From NCBI GenBank assembly GCA_025363495.1, contig JANYDR010000287.1, forward strand, positions 1 to 6,330: 6,330 bases of DNA. The letters are read 5' to 3'. This document shows, piece after piece, positions 1 to 6,330 of this stretch (positions are counted from its first letter, which is position 1; each line of letters starts with the position of its first letter). This DNA comes from Cyclobacteriaceae bacterium (GTDB lineage Bacteria > Bacteroidota > Bacteroidia > Cytophagales > Cyclobacteriaceae). The notes below the pieces were generated by a model. It was not told the DNA's origin. It made no database searches and worked only from the letters and a program-made list of their open reading frames with translations. Both the position numbers and the translations under genes were made by a program.

Positions 1-1625
1 CATCCATCTCTAAAACCAAAACTTGTTCCGGTCTTCCATGCAATAGGCTTTGAACTTGAGAAATGTTGCCAGCCTGTTTGCTCGCCTGGGCGATACAATT
101 CTTTCAGGGTTTCAAATGTGAGCCAAAGGGATGAAGCACTCAGATATGAATTAGACTCTGTTGCTGGTTCATTCGGCAAAGAGATCTGCTGAAACACAGG
201 TTGATGAAAATCACTTTTGACATATTTATTTTTACCCGCATGTTCAAAATAATTATTCAACGTTCGTGCAGCCGAGGCATACATACCGGTAATATCCCAC
301 AACGTACCCTCTGCCCCTCCCAATACCAGGGATAATCCGTAGTGATCAGCAGGCTGATGAAGAGTGGTCATACCAATGCTCTGAAGAAGATTATAAAATT
401 TTTCATACCGATAGTCTTTAAGTTCATATACAGTAGGAATATTCAACGACCGAAGCAATGCCTTATCAGCAGGAACAGCACCATCATACTGACGTGAAAA
501 GTTCTTCGGGGCAAACCCTCCGATAAGTGTGGGAACATCCGGCATTAATGTTCCTGGTAAAATCTTTCCTTCGTCGAGGATTGCGGCGAAGAGAAATGGT
601 TTTAGAATACTGCCGGTACTTCGTGGAGCACGCGCTACATCAACGTTTTCTTCATGAGCCGCTCCTGATTTTGTGTTGCCAACATATGCCAGAACTTCGC
701 CGGTTTTTACTTCCAATACTATTGCCGCTGCATTGAATACCTGATTGCCCTTTAGTCGTTGATAGTGATCATCAATCACTTGCTCAGTTCTTATCTGAAG
801 TCCTCCATCAATTGAAGATTTTAAAATCTTTTGTGCATAACCATCTCTTACAATGCGATCCAGCAGATGTGGGGCAAGCCGGGGAAGAGGTTGAGGTTTT
901 TCAGGAACACGCTCCGCGATGGCAAGCTGATAGCTAACCTCGTCAAGTTCTCCCTGAGAGAAAAGTTTTTCAAGAAGTCGATTACGCTTGCCAGTCAATT
1001 GATCACGGTTCCTGGCAAGATGGATCAGTGATGGATTATTTGGAAGTACTGCGAGCAACGCTGCCTCACCCCATGATAATTCCTGTGAACTTCTGCCAAA
1101 ATATCTCCAACATGCTGCTTCAATCCCAACTACATTCCCGCCAAAGGGGGCGTGAGAAGCATATAAATTAAGTATTTCCCTTTTTGAATAATGGATCTCG
1201 GCACGTGTGGCAAGAATAATCTCGATAATCTTTTGAAAGACAGTACGGTCAGGATTCTGTCTGGACAGACGAATCATTTGCATTGTCAATGTACTGCCTC
1301 CACTAACTACCCGACCCGCCTGGATATTTTTTTGAATAGCTCGCGCAATAGCCAACACATCTACTCCGGGATGATTCCAGAAGCGCTTGTCTTCATATGC
1401 GGTGATGGCTTTAACAAATTTTTCATTGACTTCATTAGTTTCCGGAAAACGCCATTGACCATCGGATGCGATGGCAGCGGAAAGAAGTTGACCTGATCTG
1501 TCTTCCAGTACCGTAGAATATGGATTGTCGAAAAGTCGATCCGGGAGTGAAAAAAAATACCACAGCGATAATCCAATCCCGATAGAAATGAGGATCAGCT
1601 TCTTTGTAGTAAAGAAACGGTTCAT
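1..1625 (-). CDS. pbpC: Penicillin-binding protein 1C (bifunctional transglycosylase/transpeptidase), 3' end outside window
   Basis: Class A penicillin-binding protein that polymerises glycan strands (GT51 domain) and cross-links peptides at the outer face of the inner membrane. The 541 residues visible read without interruption from the ATG at 1625 to the left edge. A short cytoplasmic N-terminus precedes a membrane anchor at about residues 9-26. GT51 motifs follow in order: EDKRFWNHPGVD (78-89, Glu78 the expected catalytic acid), GGSTLTMQ (109-116), QKIIE (131-135), KREILNLY (148-155) and GIEAACWRYFGR (167-178). The transpeptidase domain shows SxxK as SILK (Ser339 nucleophile), SxN as SLN (393-395) and KTGTS (531-535), so all three active-site motifs are intact. 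Family members are usually about 750-800 residues, so the end of the transpeptidase domain and any C-terminal PBP1C domain lie outside. The ATG overlaps the stop codon of the preceding DUF4440 gene as ATGA, which supports this start and suggests translational coupling. The 1C assignment rests on the A2M neighbour and motif spacing; another class A PBP is less likely. Confidence 0.93.
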   Translation of the reverse strand, partial: MNRFFTTKKLILISIGIGLSLWYFFSLPDRLFDNPYSTVLEDRSGQLLSAAIASDGQWRFPETNEVNEKFVKAITAYEDKRFWNHPGVDVLAIARAIQKNIQAGRVVSGGSTLTMQMIRLSRQNPDRTVFQKIIEIILATRAEIHYSKREILNLYASHAPFGGNVVGIEAACWRYFGRSSQELSWGEAALLAVLPNNPSLIHLARNRDQLTGKRNRLLEKLFSQGELDEVSYQLAIAERVPEKPQPLPRLAPHLLDRIVRDGYAQKILKSSIDGGLQIRTEQVIDDHYQRLKGNQVFNAAAIVLEVKTGEVLAYVGNTKSGAAHEENVDVARAPRSTGSILKPFLFAAILDEGKILPGTLMPDVPTLIGGFAPKNFSRQYDGAVPADKALLRSLNIPTVYELKDYRYEKFYNLLQSIGMTTLHQPADHYGLSLVLGGAEGTLWDITGMYASAARTLNNYFEHAGKNKYVKSDFHQPVFQQISLPNEPATESNSYLSASSLWLTFETLKELYRPGEQTGWQHFSSSKPIAWKTGTSFGFRDG

Positions 1626-2047
1626 GGCATTTTGTTAGCATGGCGGGAGGCCAGCTTCCAATTATTTCCAGATTTGATGTAAACTTCTGTATAGCACAGG
1701 TTGATTGCAAAAGGACTTTCACCCTTACCCTCAAACTTTCCTGTACCGGTTACAATGGCGGTATTATTATAAAGACGGACGTTAGATTCGTCCACCTGAA
1801 TTTTTTGATACGTGAGCTTACCGGTTATAATATCATTTATGACATCTGCCTTGCTTTGAATCCATCCATTAGAATGAACGTATTGAATTCTATCATCCAG
1901 CAACTTAACAAGTGAATCATATTGCTTATTAATGAGCCAATCGAATTTCGTTTTGGAGAGATCAAGCACGGATTTTTCTGCTGATGTTTGCCCAGATGCT
2001 GAGAGTACAAACACCCACAGCAAACCAATCATCAATAGCTTTCTCAT
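1622..2047 (-). CDS. Secreted NTF2-like (DUF4440/SnoaL-type) protein
   Basis: A 141-residue protein with a typical signal peptide: MRKLL, then a hydrophobic stretch to about residue 17, and a probable signal peptidase I site after Ala-Ser-Gly near residue 19. There is no lipobox cysteine. The mature part has the pattern of the NTF2-like/DUF4440 fold: an N-terminal helix with a Trp (SKTKFDWLINKQYDSL, 31-46), the LLDDRIQYVHSNG segment (49-61), a KADVINDIITGKL helix (66-78), and C-terminal strands ending NNWKLASRHA (128-137). Members of this fold are small cone-shaped barrels with varied roles; no specific reaction can be named. It starts 13 bases after the desaturase stop and shares four bases (ATGA) with pbpC, so it is almost certainly co-transcribed with both. 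No Shine-Dalgarno sequence is visible before the ATG, as is usual in Bacteroidota. A periplasmic role linked to PBP1C is possible but rests only on position. Confidence 0.82.
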   Translation of the reverse strand: MRKLLMIGLLWVFVLSASGQTSAEKSVLDLSKTKFDWLINKQYDSLVKLLDDRIQYVHSNGWIQSKADVINDIITGKLTYQKIQVDESNVRLYNNTAIVTGTGKFEGKGESPFAINLCYTEVYIKSGNNWKLASRHANKMP

Positions 2048-2060
2048 AAAAAAGATTTTA

Positions 2061-3086
2061 TTAAAAGCCGTTGTGCGACTCAGCTCCTTCGAGAACTAAC
2101 TCAGCATCCGGTTTTGATTCATCTGTCAAGGCAACTTTACCTCGCTCCTGACGAAGGATTCTCATGTATAAAGAAATATTTTTATCAAATAAAAAACGGA
2201 AGAAAAGTTTTGTCCAGGAGTTGTGTGATTTTAATGAATCATAATATTCCGGTGCCTGGTTTTTAAGATCGGGCAATTTGTTCCATGGGATAGAGGGAAA
2301 ATCATGATGTTCGTTATGATAGCCAACGTTGAATGCAACTGCATTGAGCGGACCATAATAACTGTACGTTTCCTGTTTCTCATCCAGTGTAAGGTAGTGT
2401 TCCTGAATCCAGCGGGCACCAAGTGGATGAAGTCCTACGGAAAAAAAGAAGCTGAACAATAAAAAGAAAAATGCTTTCGGCCCGAAGAACACCCAGATCG
2501 CAACGTTGAACGCAATCTGAACAATCCAATTGGCTACGATCCAGCCATCGACCGGCTTAATCTCTTTAAGTCTGAAGGTGCGGATAGCCTGAAATACCGG
2601 AAAGAACAAAAGCCAGATTGCTTTTCCAAAAAAAGAATGATTGATCAATTTGGCTTCCCAATAATCAGGAAGGTCACCATCCAATTCATGAACTCCCTGA
2701 AATGAATGATGCTTGATATGATAACGAACAAAAGAAATGGCACTCGGAAACATATGTGGCAAGTTGGCGAAAATCGCTGCCGCCAGGTTCAAACCCTTCT
2801 TTTTAAATAAGAGGTTATGAGTGCACTCATGGATCATTACAAACAACGCATGATTAGCAAAGGCTCCTCCTATGTAGGCTGCAGCCACTACGATCCACCA
2901 GGATGCATCGCGTACTAAATAGGCGCCGCCTACCATTCCTCCAACCAAAGCCATGATGGCAAGGATTGTCGTTGGGTTTTTACCCATCAGCGACTTTATC
3001 TGAGGATGTTTGATCATGATCTCACGGGTACGACCACGATGAGGCTCGGGACCAGTTGAGAAGCGGAATTCGTTAGTTTGGGCCAT
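2061..3086 (-). CDS. Membrane desaturase resembling sphingolipid Delta4 (dihydroceramide) desaturase, DEGS family
   Basis: A 341-residue integral membrane di-iron desaturase. The order and spacing of motifs follow eukaryotic DEGS1/DES1 rather than ordinary bacterial acyl desaturases. The N-terminus carries the sphingolipid desaturase signature: FRFSTGPEPH (7-16), then REIMIKHPQIKSLMG (21-35). The three iron-binding histidine boxes are complete: HECTH (86-90), HIKHH (123-127) and HNEHH (257-261). The last box sits in TYSYYGPLN...FNVGYHNEHHDFP (240-263), which from memory is nearly identical to human DEGS1; GLHPLGARWIQEHY (218-231) also matches. Hydrophobic segments lie at about 40-57, 62-82, 152-168 and 183-219. 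Human DEGS1 is 323 residues; this protein has a slightly longer acidic C-tail. The family inserts a 4,5-trans double bond into, or C4-hydroxylates, the long-chain base of dihydroceramide; which reaction applies here cannot be read from sequence. The ATG follows a perfect TAnnTTTG promoter element, and the gene heads the unit with the DUF4440 and pbpC genes. Confidence 0.9.
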   Translation of the reverse strand: MAQTNEFRFSTGPEPHRGRTREIMIKHPQIKSLMGKNPTTILAIMALVGGMVGGAYLVRDASWWIVVAAAYIGGAFANHALFVMIHECTHNLLFKKKGLNLAAAIFANLPHMFPSAISFVRYHIKHHSFQGVHELDGDLPDYWEAKLINHSFFGKAIWLLFFPVFQAIRTFRLKEIKPVDGWIVANWIVQIAFNVAIWVFFGPKAFFFLLFSFFFSVGLHPLGARWIQEHYLTLDEKQETYSYYGPLNAVAFNVGYHNEHHDFPSIPWNKLPDLKNQAPEYYDSLKSHNSWTKLFFRFLFDKNISLYMRILRQERGKVALTDESKPDAELVLEGAESHNGF

Positions 3087-3103
3087 TGTTGCTTAATGAA
3101 CTA

Positions 3104-3111
3104 CAAATTTA
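3104..3111 (-). promoter_or_regulatory. Bacteroidota-type -7 promoter element for the desaturase unit
   Basis: On the minus strand these bases read TAAATTTG, an exact match to the TAnnTTTG -7 consensus of the Bacteroidota primary sigma factor. The element ends 17 bases before the desaturase ATG, so transcription would begin very close to the start codon with a leader of only about ten bases. No convincing TTG-type -33 element is seen about 20 bases further upstream, so the call rests on the -7 match and its placement. It would drive the desaturase, DUF4440 and pbpC genes together. Confidence 0.5.
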
Positions 3112-3125
3112 GGAAGAAATTGTTA

Positions 3126-3161
3126 CGGACTGCGTCCGATTTTTTGCCACGGATTACGCAG
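3126..3161. repeat. Pair of overlapping inverted repeats in the divergent intergenic region
   Basis: Two mutually exclusive hairpins share the same arm. The short one is CGGAC (3126-3130) with GTCCG (3134-3138), separated by three bases. The longer one pairs CTGCGT-CCG (3130-3138) with CGG-ATT-ACGCAG (3150-3161), with the ATT bulged out. The DNA just after it (3145-3176) is the phrase GCCACGGATTACGCAG followed by ATTTTCACAGAT, which resembles short dispersed intergenic sequences I recall from other Bacteroidota genomes; that resemblance is from memory and unchecked. The element lies upstream of the desaturase -7 site, so it is not in that transcript. It could be a protein-binding site, part of a dispersed repeat, or chance. 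Confidence 0.4.
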
Positions 3162-3289
3162 ATTTTCACAGATGTTTCGTGCTCAATTGGCAAAAACAAA
3201 TCTGAAGGGCAATAGTTCAACATATGGTCAATCCTGGAGAGTGCTTTTAGCGCGTTCCCGTGTGAACAATAAGGTGTTGGCCAATTTTC

Positions 3290-3297
3290 TAACTTTA
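3290..3297 (+). promoter_or_regulatory. Possible -7 promoter element for the small membrane protein gene
   Basis: The bases TAACTTTA differ from the Bacteroidota -7 consensus TAnnTTTG only in the last position and sit 22 bases before the ATG at 3320. No good -33 element is visible at the right distance. Position and partial match make it a candidate only; the surrounding DNA is very AT-rich, where such matches occur by chance. Confidence 0.25.
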
Positions 3298-3319
3298 CAT
3301 TTTTTAAACTACTAAATTA

Positions 3320-3823
3320 ATGGATCCTGATTTTAAGCTCGATTTTTTTCCGAAACGAGAATTAATAATTTTTAGTGTTGCGGCGGTTTGTACACTGGTC
3401 TTGGGTTATTTTATTAGTCTTAGCGCCTGGCTTTTGACTCCGATCATTATGCTTGAATACCTGGTAATCATGGGTGGAGCCGTGATGCTAAAGATTGAAG
3501 ATGAAGTTTTGACAATTTCTCCATTAAATCCATTCGTAGGATCAAATGAAATTGGAATAAAATCGATAACGAAGATCAAGCCCCTCGATACCGTTGAGCG
3601 GCAGGCAGAGGTGGACTTCGGTGGATATTTTCTTCTTTATTCAAGAAGGTGTTTGATTGTTTACCTGGACGAGAATCAACAAAAAAATCAGGCATTCTTT
3701 TCTATCTTAAGTAAGAAAGAGGAAAAACAAATACTGAAGGCGTTGAGAAAATTGACAAAGAAGGAGAAGGTGGAGAAGATTGAAGTGCTGGAAGAAGATG
3801 AGGACACGGAAGATGTTGAGTAA
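3320..3823 (+). CDS. Small two-helix membrane protein with PH-like domain pattern, function unknown
   Basis: A 167-residue protein that I do not recognise as a named family. It has a short charged N-terminus, two hydrophobic helices (about 14-33 and 36-56) separated by a tight turn, then a strand-rich soluble region (about 58-130), and a strongly charged tail. The tail is lysine-rich from 132 to 153 and acidic from 155 to the end (EVLEEDEDTEDVE). Two N-terminal helices followed by beta strands beginning LKIEDEVLTISPL and ending in a helix (FFSILSKKEEKQILKAL, 127-143) recall bacterial PH-like membrane proteins, but this is a structural impression only. It is the only plus-strand gene in the window, divergent from the desaturase (233 bases between starts) and convergent with the lipoprotein pseudogene (22 bases between ends). 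The ATG at 3320 is the first in frame and follows an AT-rich leader with no Shine-Dalgarno. No clear terminator hairpin follows it. Confidence 0.75.
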   Translation: MDPDFKLDFFPKRELIIFSVAAVCTLVLGYFISLSAWLLTPIIMLEYLVIMGGAVMLKIEDEVLTISPLNPFVGSNEIGIKSITKIKPLDTVERQAEVDFGGYFLLYSRRCLIVYLDENQQKNQAFFSILSKKEEKQILKALRKLTKKEKVEKIEVLEEDEDTEDVE

Positions 3824-3845
3824 GATAGAGTAATGTATTGCAATT

Positions 3846-4517
3846 TTATCGATTCCCTATTGATTCATTAAATCTCCTTCGCTCACTTTCATTCATAGCT
3901 GGGAGCCTTGGCAAATTGTCACCTTTAATAAGGTTCAACGAATCTTGTAGAGCAAATAATATTTAAATTCATCCTGACTCAGCTTTAAATTAGTATAATT
4001 ATAAAAGTACTCTCCTGTTTGAAAAACAGAATAAAAATCAGACTACGAACCGCGACAAAACCATTCAAATAGTTGACCATCTATTTTTTATAATCACTCT
4101 TCCATTTCAACCTCCTATCCCGGAGACCAACGATATAAGTATCCAATAGTTTATTATCCCTCCCATTTATGAGACTGGAAGTATCCAAAGGAATAGTTAA
4201 CCGATAATAGTGACTTTTGAACGGTGGATCGGATATCAAAAATTCATTTTCAGATATCCGGTTAAATAAGAGCGATCTCATTAACTGATCGTTCAACTGC
4301 AAATATTTAAAGCTGTCATTTTCGACTTTATACTTTCCAAACAACTGGGTTGAGGATTCCGTCAGGGACCAAAAATTTCTTTTAGTAAAGATAGCTTCGT
4401 CGTATATTGAATCATTGGTCACTAAGTACCAGGTACCATTATATTCAATTGATCTTTAGACTTAGCGCAGCCTGCCAACATTAGAACTAAGCAAAGAAAT
4501 TTCACGAAATTGATCAT
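3846..4517 (-). pseudogene. Decayed lipoprotein gene (three frameshifts and one internal stop)
   Basis: Four protein-like fragments lie end to end on the minus strand and read as one ancestral lipoprotein of about 220 residues. Fragment 1 (4517-4425) starts at an ATG overlapping the A2M stop as ATGA; it has a lipoprotein signal with lipobox LAGC, Cys at residue 17, and runs to a TAG at 4422-4424. Fragment 2 (4455-4081) is in another frame; it begins ...EYNGTWYLV, recalling the first strand of lipocalin-like barrels, and ends SDYKK-stop. A shift in the six-base A run (T4084-T4089 on the plus strand) leads to fragment 3, KIDGQLFEWFCRGS (4087-4046). An in-frame TAG (4043-4045) follows, then the same frame continues as SDFYSVFQTGEYFYNY... 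to a stop at 3935-3937. A last shift around 3945-3962 gives fragment 4, ending ERRRFNESIGNR-stop at 3846. Gene callers may report only 4081-4422, starting at a GTG that is really internal. Sequencing error could explain the frameshifts, less easily the TAG. The lipocalin-like label is tentative. Confidence 0.78.
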
Positions 4518-6330
4518 TGTACTACTCGTTTAGTCACCTGTACAACCTGTCCTTTGGTCCGCGCATAAACACTCTTATCATACATGGCTTCACAACTCAT
4601 GGCTGGCAGGTAGAAGCTTCCTGCATACGTGGCTGTCAGCATTACACGGAATGTCTTTCGTTGGCTTCCATTCAGATCGAGGTAGGTATAAACTCGGTCG
4701 TCACGGATGTCTTGATAAGTAAATGCATCATTCTTCAACATGTCCGTAGCATCATCCAAACGAAGATTGTTGATTTCCCAGCCAGAAGGAAATATCTGGC
4801 TTAGTGCAAGATTTTTATACCCTCCACGAACGCCAGGATTAGAAACTGAAACGGTGGCCACAAACTCCGTTCCTTGTTCAAGGCTCGACGGATCAATAGC
4901 ATTTCCATCAGAATCAGCATACGTCACCGACAGCGAAAGATTATTACTTGCTTCAATCTCTTCACCACGGGCCGGTACGCCTTCTGTTATGATTCGTGCA
5001 AACAATGTTCCCTGACCCTGACTTTCTATCTTAAGAGAACCTGCTTTCACACCATCAAATGGTAACGAAACCTGCGCAACGGGGAGATCCGTACTGGCAG
5101 AAACACTCTTTCCATTGTAGGTATAGCTAAATTTCAGCGGACCTTTCTTTTCGGTGCCAGCAAACATTCCAACTGCTTTTAGACTCCACGCAACTGACTG
5201 CGTGCTCATCCACGAATTTGAATTACTAAGTGACGCTGAAATATCTTTTACCAACTCAAAACCTTTGGTCCTGTCATTCAGCAACAGCAATGTTTCAAGA
5301 ATAATTGCTTTGTCGCGAACATCTGATCCGTATGAGTAAGCCATCTCCTGATAAGGTCTTACTGTTACAGGCAAGTTTGCAATCAATGTTTTAGCGGCTT
5401 CGGGCTGTCCGGCTTTCGCATAAGCTGCAGCCAGCATCCACGCTGACGTAACAGGCAAGTTGCCCATTTCACGCAAACGGTTCATGGAAGCAAGGTCTGC
5501 ATCGCCCGCGAGTGCCAGCGTGTACAAACGATACGCCTGGATTAATTCGCTGCTCTGTAATTCTTTGTTCTTTCTCCATTCGACCGATTTGCTCCGTTGA
5601 TATTTTTTCCAGCGTTTCAGCATGTCATTCGGCACAAAATATCCCTTCGCTTCTGCTTCCAATAAGAAATGTCCCGCATAGGTTGATCCCCAGCTTTCAG
5701 AATCCTGATTGCCAGGCCAGTAAGCGAAGCCTCCATCACGTGTGACAAACAATTTTAAACGTTCAATGCCTGCACGAACGTTGCGCTGTGTCATCGCCTT
5801 TTCTTCATCGGTCAATGCTTTTACCTGATCAAGATATAACTGAGGAAACACTGACGATGTAGTCTGCTCAATACATCCATAAGGGTATTGAATAAGGTAC
5901 CGCAAACGCTGACCAAGATTGATTGGAGGAAGACTCGAAACTTCGAGGATACCCATATTAGTTCCTGATACACCAATCGGCGTAACACTTCCGCTCCAGC
6001 TTTTACCCGGTTCAAGCAACGCTTCAGCAACTTTCGTCACCGGAGGATTGGGGTTGCGTATTTCAATTTCAATTACATCGGTTGACTTGTAACTTCCTGA
6101 AGTAGCGATGACTTCAATCTTTGCAATTCCCGTTTCACTTTTCACCGAAAGGTCAAAGTCTGTAGTAAGATCTTCTTTATCCATTGTAACAGAACGGGAA
6201 GCATCTCCAGACAATGAAACCGGTCCTGAAACTTTAATATCAATCTTAACATTTTTAATATTTTTCTCCATAGAGAAAATAGTAACAGGAAGTTTCAATG
6301 TCTCTTCCGGTCCAAGTACCCGGGGCAATG
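4514..6330 (-). CDS. Bacterial alpha-2-macroglobulin, C-terminal part (5' end outside window)
   Basis: The last 604 or so residues of a large periplasmic protease-trapping protein; the open frame runs off the right edge, and family members are usually 1500-1900 residues. No start codon is in the window; the TTG at 6328 is internal. Numbering from there, residues 1-95 are beta-rich macroglobulin-like sequence. The thioester domain begins near 130 and contains YPYGCIEQTTSSVFPQLYL (148-166), with Cys152 and Gln155 forming the internal thioester that captures attacking proteases. An alpha/alpha-toroid follows to about 385, with the family phrase DGGFAYWPG...SWGSTYAGHFLLEAEAKGY (198-230). The remainder (about 395-604) is strand-rich, matching the C-terminal macroglobulin-type domains. 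The gene belongs to the YfhM-type group often paired with pbpC. Here pbpC lies downstream on the same strand but about 2.9 kb away. Its TGA overlaps the ATG of the decayed lipoprotein gene, so the two were probably translationally coupled before the latter broke. Confidence 0.93.
   Translation of the reverse strand, partial: LPRVLGPEETLKLPVTIFSMEKNIKNVKIDIKVSGPVSLSGDASRSVTMDKEDLTTDFDLSVKSETGIAKIEVIATSGSYKSTDVIEIEIRNPNPPVTKVAEALLEPGKSWSGSVTPIGVSGTNMGILEVSSLPPINLGQRLRYLIQYPYGCIEQTTSSVFPQLYLDQVKALTDEEKAMTQRNVRAGIERLKLFVTRDGGFAYWPGNQDSESWGSTYAGHFLLEAEAKGYFVPNDMLKRWKKYQRSKSVEWRKNKELQSSELIQAYRLYTLALAGDADLASMNRLREMGNLPVTSAWMLAAAYAKAGQPEAAKTLIANLPVTVRPYQEMAYSYGSDVRDKAIILETLLLLNDRTKGFELVKDISASLSNSNSWMSTQSVAWSLKAVGMFAGTEKKGPLKFSYTYNGKSVSASTDLPVAQVSLPFDGVKAGSLKIESQGQGTLFARIITEGVPARGEEIEASNNLSLSVTYADSDGNAIDPSSLEQGTEFVATVSVSNPGVRGGYKNLALSQIFPSGWEINNLRLDDATDMLKNDAFTYQDIRDDRVYTYLDLNGSQRKTFRVMLTATYAGSFYLPAMSCEAMYDKSVYARTKGQVVQVTKRVVQ

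Noticed and set aside
527..1496. Plus-strand open frames within 527-736, 831-1031 and 1191-1496
   Set aside because: They lie opposite pbpC, whose minus-strand frame carries every expected GT51 and transpeptidase motif; their translations have no family-like features.
1435..1734. Minus-strand open frames at 1361-1576 and 1435-1734
   Set aside because: They are out-of-frame readings of pbpC and the end of the DUF4440 gene; the true frames give a membrane anchor, GT51 motifs and an NTF2-like protein.
3126..3145. Rho-independent terminator on the plus strand (CGGAC/GTCCG followed by a T-run)
   Set aside because: No plus-strand gene ends upstream of it and the stem is short; it is better described as part of the inverted-repeat cluster.
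4013..4029. Terminator hairpin CTGTT/AACAG
   Set aside because: The stem is only five base pairs with no good T-run on either strand, and it lies inside the coding remnant of the pseudogene.
4081..4422. Stand-alone 113-residue gene starting at a GTG
   Set aside because: The frame continues upstream of the GTG with sensible sequence (EYNGTWYL), and the flanking frames supply a lipoprotein signal and a C-terminus, so it is the middle of a broken gene.
4514..6030. Plus-strand frames between 4517 and 5745 and the minus-strand frame at 5821-6030
   Set aside because: All are shadows of the A2M frame, which carries the thioester motif and the toroid signature without interruption.

Overview
The window looks like chromosomal DNA from a member of the Bacteroidota, probably a Cytophagales-type bacterium. 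The evidence is the AT-leaning composition, start codons without clear Shine-Dalgarno sequences, a perfect TAnnTTTG -7 promoter element, and the protein families present. This placement is an inference from gene content and style; there is no marker gene in the window.

Layout, right to left along the minus strand: (1) the C-terminal ~600 residues of a bacterial alpha-2-macroglobulin (A2M) with an intact Cys-Ile-Glu-Gln thioester motif (4514-6330, cut by the right edge). (2) Overlapping its stop codon by ATGA is the start of a lipoprotein gene that has decayed into a pseudogene (4517 down to 3846). Four reading-frame fragments lie collinear on one strand, separated by three frameshifts and one in-frame stop. 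(3) Facing it is a plus-strand gene for a small two-helix membrane protein of unknown function (3320-3823). (4) Divergent from that gene, on the minus strand, is a 341-residue membrane desaturase closely resembling eukaryotic dihydroceramide (sphingolipid Delta4) desaturase (2061-3086). (5) A secreted NTF2-like/DUF4440 protein follows after 13 bases (1622-2047). (6) Overlapping it by ATGA is penicillin-binding protein 1C, pbpC (1-1625, cut by the left edge just after its KTG motif).

How the genes relate: A2M and PBP1C are a well-known bacterial pair, often encoded together. The usual idea is that the periplasmic A2M traps proteases that enter through a damaged wall while PBP1C helps repair peptidoglycan. 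Here the two genes remain on one strand and in the usual order, but about 2.9 kb of unrelated or decayed genes separates them. The desaturase, DUF4440 and pbpC genes now look like one transcription unit driven from a promoter just upstream of the desaturase. The most notable items are the DEGS-like desaturase in a bacterial group known for making sphingolipids, and the multiply broken lipoprotein gene at the seam of the split A2M-pbpC locus.
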